Positions 24,364-32,905 of a stretch of DNA of 64,000 bases are shown piece by piece. Each line of letters opens with the position of its first letter. Within the stretch, counting starts at the first letter, position 1. The notes under the pieces are model-generated. The model ran no database searches and was not told where the DNA came from. It was given only the letters and a program-made list of their open reading frames with translations. A program made the position numbers and the translations under genes. The DNA comes from JAICYJ01 sp038212095 (GTDB taxonomy: Bacteria; Actinomycetota; Thermoleophilia; Gaiellales; JAICJC01): the NCBI GenBank assembly GCA_038212095.1, contig JBBQUW010000008.1, positions 43,390-107,389 of the forward strand, written 5' to 3'.

Positions 24364-24792
24364 TCACCGGGCCGCCGTCATCGCGGTACGGATCTCCTCG
24401 ATCGCGCTGCCCTCGGCCGCGTCGCCGCCGCTGGCGGCGTCGCCAACCGATCGGGCGACGTCCGTCACAAAGCTGCGGTAGGCATCGAGCTCGTCAGGGG
24501 CCTTCGCCTGCAGTGTCGACGTGGCCGCCCTCAGTGCCTCAATCGTCTCGCGCTTCACCTGATCCGGCTTGTCGGTCAGACCAAAGCCGGTGCCATGCTC
24601 GTCTGCAAGGTCGCGGACAAGCACGCTCTGACTCACTTTTCTGGCAGCGGCCATGTGCTTTGCGAGCGCTCCCGCCTCCTTGAAGCTGTCAAGGAACCGG
24701 TGGTCGCTCAGAGAGACGATCAGGCCAGCGCCCGTCACCCCTTTGCGAAGCTGTTCCCATTCCTGCTCGGTGAAGTCCGATTTCGTCGCCAC
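24364..24792 (-). CDS. Hypothetical cytoplasmic protein
   Basis: A 142-residue, mostly helical, charged protein beginning MATKSDFTEQEWEQLRKG. The sequence pattern (short acidic N-terminus, GAGLIVSLSD, then amphipathic helices and an Ala/Gly/Asp-rich end) recurs in uncharacterised actinobacterial proteins, but no function is known to me. The GTG at 24792 is chosen because gagaggag precedes it; the frame is open further upstream without coding character. It lies between two signalling genes on the same strand. Confidence 0.7.
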   Translation of the reverse strand: MATKSDFTEQEWEQLRKGVTGAGLIVSLSDHRFLDSFKEAGALAKHMAAARKVSQSVLVRDLADEHGTGFGLTDKPDQVKRETIEALRAATSTLQAKAPDELDAYRSFVTDVARSVGDAASGGDAAEGSAIEEIRTAMTAAR

Positions 24793-24934
24793 GCCAGCTC
24801 CTCTCGGGGAATGACTCGGGTCACGGCGCCGCCCCAAGTCGGGGACGCGCCGTCCGAGCTGCGATACCCGGACGCGGGCTGATACGAAACGCGCACACAC
24901 GCACCGACGGGCTGCATCGCCGATTGGGGCAGGC

Positions 24935-27247
24935 TCAGGGTGCCGCCAGGCGCGGGTCGGCCTGGATGATGCGATCGAACAGGCCGCCTTCGGCTTCGAT
25001 CGTCAGGAAGGGTGGCCCGTCGCCGGGGCCTGGCGGGTGCGGCCCGATCCGGTAGATCGAGAACACCGGCGCCGTTGCATCGCCGTTCCTATCGAAGGCA
25101 TAGCTGCCAAGCAGCCCGGAGCTGACCCGCAACGCCCTCAGCTTCGCCAGAACCGACGCGCGCGTTCCGTCAGACAGCGCGATCGCTTTCAGCACCAGCT
25201 GCGCAGCTTGCGCTGCCGCGAACACCTCGCCCGAGTGAATCGATTGGTGAAAGGCGTCACGGAAACGGATGGCAAATGCGGCCGCGGCCGGGCCGGGCTG
25301 CTCGATCGGAACGCCGGACGAGCTGACGTAGAGCCCGGTCGCCGCCGGTCCCGCCAGTCCGAACTCTCCGTCGGCGGATGTGAAGTTGTCGGGCGCGAAC
25401 AGCACCACGCTGTGCGGCAGGCGAGCGTGCAGCGCACGCAGCAGTGTTGGCCCGTTGGCGCAGATACACCCGGATAGGTAGACGCCGTCGGGATGCGCGG
25501 CGGCGACCCAGTCCGCCACAGCTCCGAACTGCGTGGCCCGCGCTGACCAGCTTCGCCTGCCGGCGACGCGAATGCCAAGCCGACCGGCCGCGCGAGCCAG
25601 GTAATCGGCGTCCGCCACCGCGGTGCCAGTGCCATCGTCGAGCAGGACGATGCGACGGAGGCCGAGCTGCTGTGCCAGCTGCGCATCCGCGGCGCCCTGC
25701 GCCTGATCGTCGCCCACCAGGCGCAGGAAGCTGGGGACTCCCGTCGGCCGGTAGATATCGGGCTCGAAGACCGTCGTGGCCGGCCCACTCTGTGTGAGCC
25801 CCGAATAGGTCGTGGTCACGCCTACCGTCGGCAGCGGTCCGGCCGGGCTGGCGTTGGTGATCGGCAGCTGCGCCGCGGCGCAGAACGAGTTCAACGGCCC
25901 GATCTCGGCCAGCAGGCTGGCATCTCCCGAGTACGCGCGCGCGTTTGACAGGCAGCGTGCCGGGTCGGCGTCGCCGGCGACCGCGGTCGAGCCGTCGCAG
26001 GCCTGATACCCGACCGAGAACCGACCGGCGCGATAGTGAGCCTCTGCCAGCACCAACTGGATCGCGAGCGTCATCTGCCGCACGTCGCGGCTGGGCCGGC
26101 CCGCCATCAGCCGGGGCAGATCCGATGCGATCAGGGAGGTTGGCGGCGACGCGGTGCCTGTGAGCATGCGCCCACAGGTCGATGCGGGTAGCGGCGTGAC
26201 CGTGGTCGGCGGGGTCACCGGGTGCGCCGCCGCGTTGCCGGCGACCGTCACCCAGATCTCGCCCGCGCCGGCGGCGATCCCCGTCGCGCCCACCGGCCCG
26301 CCCCCGACCGGGAGCTGCGCGACCAGCCGGCCGCTCGACTGATCGATCACCGCCACCGTGTTCGGTGCGACGCGCAGACGCGCAGCGGTGCCACCCCGGC
26401 TGATCACAAGAGCGGCCGCCGCGACCGCGGCCAGCACCAGCAGGACGCCGCCCGCGAGCAGGAGATGGCGCGGTTCGCGTGTGCGATGAAATCGCAGCGG
26501 CTCAGCGCCAAGCGCTGGGTCGTGCTGGAGGATCGAACGTTCCAGTGAGCGAAGTTCGGGCGAGGGCTCCAGACCGAGCTCGCGATCGAGACGAGCACAG
26601 CCGGCCCTGTAGCGGTCAAGCGCATCCGCCTGCCTGCCCGAGCGATAGAGCGCCACAATCAGCTGGCCGATCAGACGCTCGCGCAGCGGATGGTCGCGCA
26701 CAAGCTGCTCCAGCTCGGGAACCAGCCGCCGGTGGCGGCCGAGGATCAGCTCGGCTTCGATCCGTTGCTCGACGGCCGTGGAGCGCAGCTCTTCCAACCG
26801 CGCGATCTCGGCCTGGGCGAACGCCTCGCTGCGAAACTCGACCAGCGGCTCTCCCCGCCACAGCGCGAGCCCGTCGCGAAGCGTCGCGAAGGCCCGGCCG
26901 GCGTCGCCGGCCACAAGCTGCGCATCGCCGCGTGCAACCGCGTCCTCGAACGCCTCCGTGTCGACCGCGCCCCGTTCCATCCGCAGCAGGTATCCGCCGC
27001 CCGCGGTCACGATCCGATCCGATCCGAGCTCCTTTCGCAGCTGTGAGACATAGACCTGGATGCTCTTGACGGCATTCGCCGGCGGCCGCTCATCCCAGAC
27101 CAGGTCGACCAGCTGGTCGACGGACACGGGCTGGCCGCGCCTCAAGAGCAGTGCCGCGAACACCAGCCGCTGCTTCCCGCCGCCGACCGACACACGACGT
27201 CCGCCGACCGTGACCTCGAGACTGCCCAAGATCCGAACGCCGATCAT
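24935..27247 (-). CDS. Transmembrane BTAD regulator with periplasmic-binding-protein sensor
   Basis: A 770-residue one-component regulator. Residues 1-92 are an OmpR-type winged helix (MIGVRILGSLEVTVGGR..., SIQVYVSQLRKEL, GGGYLL), 95-242 a BTAD all-helical domain (LWRGEPLVEF, RSGRQADALDRYRA). A membrane helix follows at 261-283. Outside the membrane there is one propeller-like blade (VAVIDQSSGRLVAQLPVGG, GAGEIWVTVAG, 294-337) and a branched-chain-amino-acid-type binding domain (about 370-765: VFEPDIYRPTGVPSFLRLVG, VYLSGCICANGPTLLRAL, SGEVFAAAQAAQLVLKAI). It probably binds an outside ligand and controls DNA inside. The ATG at 27247 follows ggaagg; ATG 27262 is possible. Confidence 0.9.
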   Translation of the reverse strand: MIGVRILGSLEVTVGGRRVSVGGGKQRLVFAALLLRRGQPVSVDQLVDLVWDERPPANAVKSIQVYVSQLRKELGSDRIVTAGGGYLLRMERGAVDTEAFEDAVARGDAQLVAGDAGRAFATLRDGLALWRGEPLVEFRSEAFAQAEIARLEELRSTAVEQRIEAELILGRHRRLVPELEQLVRDHPLRERLIGQLIVALYRSGRQADALDRYRAGCARLDRELGLEPSPELRSLERSILQHDPALGAEPLRFHRTREPRHLLLAGGVLLVLAAVAAAALVISRGGTAARLRVAPNTVAVIDQSSGRLVAQLPVGGGPVGATGIAAGAGEIWVTVAGNAAAHPVTPPTTVTPLPASTCGRMLTGTASPPTSLIASDLPRLMAGRPSRDVRQMTLAIQLVLAEAHYRAGRFSVGYQACDGSTAVAGDADPARCLSNARAYSGDASLLAEIGPLNSFCAAAQLPITNASPAGPLPTVGVTTTYSGLTQSGPATTVFEPDIYRPTGVPSFLRLVGDDQAQGAADAQLAQQLGLRRIVLLDDGTGTAVADADYLARAAGRLGIRVAGRRSWSARATQFGAVADWVAAAHPDGVYLSGCICANGPTLLRALHARLPHSVVLFAPDNFTSADGEFGLAGPAATGLYVSSSGVPIEQPGPAAAAFAIRFRDAFHQSIHSGEVFAAAQAAQLVLKAIALSDGTRASVLAKLRALRVSSGLLGSYAFDRNGDATAPVFSIYRIGPHPPGPGDGPPFLTIEAEGGLFDRIIQADPRLAAP

Positions 27248-27404
27248 GCCACCTTCCACCATCTGTCGAACCTACCAGCAAACGGCGGCAGCTACCGGGA
27301 GCGTTCGTGCGGGTGCCGGTGGTGCGGCATCCAGCCCGGTGGCGAGCATCTGCACGATCCGCGGCCCGGCGTTCTCCCCCCAAAGGCCGTATTCTGCTCT
27401 CGAG

Positions 27405-30400
27405 ATGCCTGGCACCCCACTGCGCCCGGCCGAAGAGGCCGAGATCCGTACGTTCCTGATCGCCGACGTTCGCGGGTACACACGGTACACGCAGCAGCAG
27501 GGAGACGAGGCGGCGGCGCGGCTGGCGGCGGCCTTCGCCGAGCTCGTGCGGGCAACGACCGAGGAGAGCGGCGGCCGCTTGGTCGAACTGCGCGGCGACG
27601 AGGCACTGGTCGTGTTCGCATCGCCCCGGCAGGCGATTCGCACCGCCGTCGCCCTCCAAAAGCGCTTTGTCGAGCGCATGAACGCGGACGACTCGTTGCC
27701 GCTCCGCGTCGGCATCGGCCTTGACGCCGGCGAGGCGGTACCCGTCGGGGAGGGCTATCGAGGCGGCGCGCTCAACCTGGCGGCGCGGCTCTGTTCGATC
27801 GCCCAACCCGGCGAGGTGCTGCTCACCGAAAGTCTCACGCATCTGGCCCGGCGGGTGGACGATCTGGAGTATGTCGATCGTGGCCGCCGGACGCTGAAGG
27901 GGCTCGAGCAACCGGTGCGCATATTCCAGGTCGCGTTTCCGCTCGACATGCCGAAGCCGGACGTCGCGACCGGGCGACGGCTGCGCGGCCGGATGCTGGT
28001 CGCCGCCGCCATCCTCGCCCTGCTGGTCGCGGCCGGTGTGGCGGCGGCAACGCAAGGTTCCGGCGGCGCGGCCGCGCCCCAACAGATCGGCGCGAACAGC
28101 CTGGGAGCGATCGATCCGGGGACTGGTCGAGTCATCAGCACGACGACGGTCGGTGGTGGGGCGAACGCGATCGCCGTTGGAGAGGGCGCGACCTGGGTCG
28201 CGAACACGCTCGATGGTACCGTCTCGCGGGTGCATGCCGGTGGCCGCAGCGTGGCCATCCCCGTCAAGGGGCTCCCTTCGGGGCTCGCGACCGGCTTCGG
28301 ATTGGTCTGGGTGAGCGACTTCTCAAACCGCGGGGTGGAACGGATCAGCCCCGGCGCAAATAAGGTGGTTGGTCACGAGATCGCAGTCGGCAACGGTCCC
28401 GCTTCGATCGCGACCGGGTATGGCGCTGTCTGGGTTGCGAACACGCTTGACGGGACGGTGTCGCGGGTGCAGCCCAACGGTGGCCGGACCGATGTGCTGA
28501 GGGTTGCCGGGCGCCCCGATGGGCTCGCGCTGGGCGGCGGTTCGGTGTGGGTGGCCAGTGGAGACACCGCCACCGTGACCCAGATCAGTGCGGACGGGCC
28601 AAAGGTCGTGCGTACGATCGCGGTCGGCAACGGCGCCACCGGTATCGTCGTGGGAAGCGGAGCGGTCTGGGTGGCCAACGCGCTCGACGGCACCGTATCT
28701 CGCATCGATCTCTCGTCGGGTGTGGTGACCGCCTCCCGCGTCGCCGCCGGGGTCGCCAGCGTCGCAGTCGCCGGGGACAGCGTCTGGGCAGCCAGCCCAG
28801 AGACGCGCGCGTTGTACCGCCTCGATCCCGCCACCGCCCGGGTCGACGCGTCGCTGCTGGTTGGCAGCAGCCCGACGGCGCTGGCGGCCGGATCACGCGG
28901 GCCCGTGTGGATGACCGTGGTGCCCGCGGCGTCTGCGCATCGGGGCGGAACGCTCACGGTCAGCTCGTTCATGTCCGACTGCGGGTGCCTCGACCCCGCC
29001 TTCGTATTCGAGGCGGACGAGTGGCGCCTGCTGACGACGATGTACGACGGCCTGGTGTCATACCGAAAGGTGGGCGGAGCCGGCGGCGCGACGCTCGTTC
29101 CGGATCTCGCCCGTCAGCTACCGGTGCCCACCGATGGCGGGCGCGTGTACCAGTTCCAGCTGCGTGGAGGCATCCGGTTTTCGGACGGGACGCCGCTTCG
29201 CGCCGGCGACGTCCGCGCCTCCTTCGAGCGGATGTTGACGCTGAACGGTGCCAACCTGCCGCCGTTCTTCGGCGCGGTCGTCGGCGCCCCTCAGTGCATC
29301 AAGACCCCGCCACCTGTGACCTCTCGAAGGGGATCCAGACCGATGACGCGACCGGCAGTGTCACGTTCAACTTGACCGCCCCCGATCCGGACTTTCTCTA
29401 CAAGCTGGCGCTGCCCCTGGCATCGATCCTGCCGTCTTCCGCTCCCCGCCCGTCGGGCCCGGCCTCCGGGCAGTCGCAGGTGGTCGAGCCGGTGATCCCC
29501 GGCACCGGGCCGTACACCGTTGCGTCGTTCTCACCCGGCCGCGAGCTGGTGCTGAAACGAAATGACCGCTTCCACCTGTTCTCACCCGATGCGCAACCTG
29601 CCGGCTACCCCGATCAGATCATCGCGCGGATCCTGGGCGATGCGCGGGATCCGCGGGCACGCCGCGCGCTGGGAGATGTGCAACGAGGAGTCTCGGACTG
29701 GGTCACCAATCTGACGCCGTCCGAGATCTCTCGACTCGCGATCACCGCTGCCGGCCAGCTTCACTCGACGCCGTTCGGCGGCGTCTCGTACCTGATGCTG
29801 AACACGCGGCGCCCGCCGTTTAACAACGTGCTGGCCCGCCGGGCGGTCTCGTTCGCACTCGACCGCCGGCACCTGGTCGCGCTCGCCGGCGGCGAGCTGG
29901 TCGCTCAATCCACCTGTCAGATACTGCCCCCGACGTTCGAGGGATACCGGCCGTACTGCCCGTACACGAAGGATCCTGGGTCGGCGGTCTGGGATGGCGT
30001 TGACCTGGTCGCCGCTCGGCGTCTGGTATCCGCGTCGGGATCTCGTGGCGCGAGGGTCAATCTGCTCGTCCAGGCCGGTAATGCCAACGATCTGCGTGCG
30101 GCCCGCTACATCATGTCGGCAACGCGCCGGATCGGCTTTGACACACACCTGCTGGTCAAGGCCGACGCCTACGCTGCGTCCATCGACCCTCGCGTGAGCT
30201 TCAATGCGTTCCAGGTCGGCTGGATTCAGGACTACAGCGCACCCTCCGACTTCGTCGGGCCGATGTTCAGCTGCGCCGGGCTGAGCAACGGTGGTGCCAA
30301 CGTCTCGCGGTTCTGTGATCCGACGATCGACCGCCTGGCCGCGAAGGCCGCGGCAGCTCCGAGTGCCGCCGCTGCGGGGGAGGCATGGGCCGGGGTCGAT

Positions 30401-30535
30401 CGTGCGATCGTGGATCAGGCCCCCGCGGTGCCGCTGTACTCCTCACGAGCCGTTGATTTCGTGTCCAGACGCGTCGGCAACTACACCTACAATCCCGAGC
30501 TCGGGGTGTTGCTGGATCAGCTCTGGGTGCGCTGA
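27405..30535 (+). pseudogene. Cyclase-TM-propeller-solute-binding receptor, one frameshift
   Basis: Two overlapping frames make one gene of about 1,043 residues if a base missing from the run cccc at 29305-29308 is restored (3,131 bases). Order: class III cyclase domain (14-185) with metal Asp21 and Asp65, Asn124/Arg128 transition-state residues, but Glu61 in the position of the substrate lysine; one membrane helix (197-215); a YVTN-type propeller (about 225-505) with repeats like GAVWVANTLDGTVSRV; and an ABC-type dipeptide/oligopeptide-binding domain (SBP_bac_5: MYDGLVSYRKVG, FSDGTPLRAGDVRASF, then NTRRPPFNNVLARRAVSFAL). It would couple ligand binding outside to nucleotide production inside. 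Divergent from the BTAD receptor. Confidence 0.8.
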
Positions 30536-30556
30536 CGTCGCCATCCCACGGGCCGG

Positions 30557-32830
30557 CTACACACCCTGTGGCGGGGCCACCATACGAGCAAGCAGGAATG
30601 CGATGTCGTCGCGTGTCTGCTCGGGATCGCAGGCGGCGCTCATCTGCTCCAACGCATCGGCGAGAGCGGAGACCGGTTTCGTCCGGTGGCTGTGCATCAG
30701 TTCAGCCAACTCCTCCGCATTCGTGACCGCGAGTGAGCCGGCCTCATCCGCGAGACCATCGGTGTAAAGCAGTAACGTATCGCCACTATCCATCGCATGC
30801 TGCTCCGAATACAGCTGGACCGTGGGCAGAACGCCGAGCAGCGTACCGGCTCGACCCAGGGCGTGAGCCTCGCCATCCCGCGTCATCAGCAACGGAGGCG
30901 GATGCCCCGCGAGGGTCGTCGTCAGGTTCAATGGTGACTCGCTACCGATCCGAAGTTCCGCGTAGGCGACGGTCACAAACGGTGAAGGCGCCTGGTCGCC
31001 GCGATGTTCGAGAAGTTCATCGTTCAGCGCGTGCAGCAATCTGTCCGGGCGAACGTATGCATGGGCGAGGGCGCGAAGCGCCGGGCGCGCCAACCCCATT
31101 CGCGCCGCAGCCTCCGGGCCCTTGCCGCAGGCATCGCCGATGACCAGTGCCCACCGATCCGGTCGCACGCGAAATACGTCATAGAAGTCGCCACCAGCAT
31201 CGAGGCCCTTGCCCGCCGGCAGGTACCGCGCAGCCAGCTCGACGCCGGGGATCGTTGGCAACGCGCTCGGCAGGAGTCCACGCTGGAGCACTTGCGATAC
31301 GCGGTCGCGGTCGCGGTAGAGGCGAGCGTTGTCGATTCGCACGGCCGCCCGACGCGCCAGCTCGGCGGCCACACCGACATCCTCTTCGCCATAGCGTCGC
31401 TGCTCGTCGGTCGATATCAGCGTCAGGGCGCCCAGCACACGTGAGCGGGCAAGCAGCGGGACGGTGATGTACGACTGGAAGCCGAGGCGGCGAACGAGCT
31501 CGAAGTGCTCGTCGTTGCGACATGTGGCGCGCAGAAACTCATCGCTCATCGTCGGCGAGAACTGGACGAGGGCGTTCTTGATCACCGTGGGCGCGGGGTG
31601 TTGGCTATCAGCCGCAGGGCCGAACTCGTGCAGGAGTCGATCGACCAGCGGCTGCATACGCTGATCGCGATGCTTCGCAGCCACGCGCTGTATACGCCCG
31701 TACTCATCGGTCGTATCGATAAGGCAGAGATCCGCCATATCAACGACGACCCGTTCGGCCAACCGCTCGAACGCCTCGGGATAGCTGAACGTCTCGGCCA
31801 AGAGTTCGCTGACGTCCGACACCAAACGCAGACGTTGCCAGGCGCGCTCCGCGGATCGACGCGCCGCGGTCTCGACCTCGAGCAGACCTCGCCGCTCCTC
31901 CTCGATCCTGCGCTGCTCGGTCACGTCTCGGAGAAAGGCCGTCGCGAGACGGGTCTGGTCGGGCATCCTGGCCTCGGTCACCGTCAGCTCGACCGGCACG
32001 CGGTGACCGTCGCGATGCAGCGCTTCGACCTCCAACCGCTGTCCGATGATGCGAGCTTCGCCGGTCGCGGACCACCGACGAAGTCCCGCCTCGTGCGCTT
32101 CTCGCAGCTCCGCAGGTACCAGCAGATCGCCGACGCGCGCCCCAACCACCTCCTCGAGTGTGTACCCGAGCATCGACGCGACCGCATGGTTGGCCTCGAT
32201 GATCGTCCCGCTGCCGTCAGTCGTGATGACGGCATCCACCGCGGCCTCGAGGACAGCCGCCTTCCGTGCCTCGCTGACGGCGATGCCCTCCTCCGCGAGC
32301 ACACGTTCGACCAGCTGCCCGATCTGACCACCGAGCGCGGTCAGGACTTGGGAGAATTCGTCGTCCGGCTGTGTCACCTCCGTGAAGAGAAACTCTGCGA
32401 CACCGACGAACGTGCCCTGCGCGACCAGCGGTACCGAGATCGACGAGCGCAAGCCGACCCGCTTGGCGGCGTCCGCCCGCGGATAGCGTTCGTCGCTCCA
32501 CACGTCGTCAAACCACAGCAGCCGCTTTGCGCTCCAAACCAGGCCTGGTAGACCGACACCCAAACCGAACTGGTGGCCGCGGCTCTCCGCGATGAACTCC
32601 TGGAAGCTGTCGGCCGCAGACCATGACGCGGCGACCACCAGCCGCTGCCGCGCGGCATCGAGCTGCCACAGCAGCGCCGTCTGCGAGCCAATCCGATCGC
32701 CGATCGCGGCCAGCACCTGCTCGCCGGCCCCCGCTATGCCATGCACATCAGCAATCGCCAGGGCGACCGCCGACTCCAGACCATCTGCCCGCGTGGCGAA
32801 ACGCGACCGAGAAGGCGGCTGGGCATTCAC
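30557..32830 (-). CDS. GAF-PAS-GAF-SpoIIE serine phosphatase
   Basis: A 757-residue cytoplasmic sensor phosphatase. Roughly: GAF domain 25-170 (HQFGLGVGLPGLVW, SSISVPLVAQGTFVGV), PAS domain 195-315 (AAVDAVITTDGSGTIIEAN, MLGYTLEEVVG, FLRDVTEQRR), second GAF 335-500 (SYITVPLLARSRVLGALT), and PP2C/SpoIIE domain 525-745 (DAGGDFYDVF, VIGDACGKGPEAA, LLLYTDGLADEAG, DDIAFLLAR), which contains the metal-binding aspartates. Such proteins dephosphorylate STAS anti-sigma antagonists and so release sigma factors. A STAS protein is encoded at 49335 but not next to it. GTG start with a TAAGAT -10 box 6 bases upstream. Confidence 0.92.
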   Translation of the reverse strand: MNAQPPSRSRFATRADGLESAVALAIADVHGIAGAGEQVLAAIGDRIGSQTALLWQLDAARQRLVVAASWSAADSFQEFIAESRGHQFGLGVGLPGLVWSAKRLLWFDDVWSDERYPRADAAKRVGLRSSISVPLVAQGTFVGVAEFLFTEVTQPDDEFSQVLTALGGQIGQLVERVLAEEGIAVSEARKAAVLEAAVDAVITTDGSGTIIEANHAVASMLGYTLEEVVGARVGDLLVPAELREAHEAGLRRWSATGEARIIGQRLEVEALHRDGHRVPVELTVTEARMPDQTRLATAFLRDVTEQRRIEEERRGLLEVETAARRSAERAWQRLRLVSDVSELLAETFSYPEAFERLAERVVVDMADLCLIDTTDEYGRIQRVAAKHRDQRMQPLVDRLLHEFGPAADSQHPAPTVIKNALVQFSPTMSDEFLRATCRNDEHFELVRRLGFQSYITVPLLARSRVLGALTLISTDEQRRYGEEDVGVAAELARRAAVRIDNARLYRDRDRVSQVLQRGLLPSALPTIPGVELAARYLPAGKGLDAGGDFYDVFRVRPDRWALVIGDACGKGPEAAARMGLARPALRALAHAYVRPDRLLHALNDELLEHRGDQAPSPFVTVAYAELRIGSESPLNLTTTLAGHPPPLLMTRDGEAHALGRAGTLLGVLPTVQLYSEQHAMDSGDTLLLYTDGLADEAGSLAVTNAEELAELMHSHRTKPVSALADALEQMSAACDPEQTRDDIAFLLARMVAPPQGV

Positions 32831-32836
32831 GAGAAC

Positions 32837-32842
32837 ATCTTA
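32837..32842 (-). promoter_or_regulatory. -10 box TAAGAT, leaderless-type
   Basis: Reads TAAGAT on the minus strand, 6 bases before the GTG at 32830 of the phosphatase gene. It is one of the best consensus matches in the window. Confidence 0.55.
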
Positions 32843-32905
32843 TCCTTTGCCATCGGCTGGATGAGCCCGCCCAGGAACCCGCCCCGCCACTACCTCGAGG
32901 AGCCG

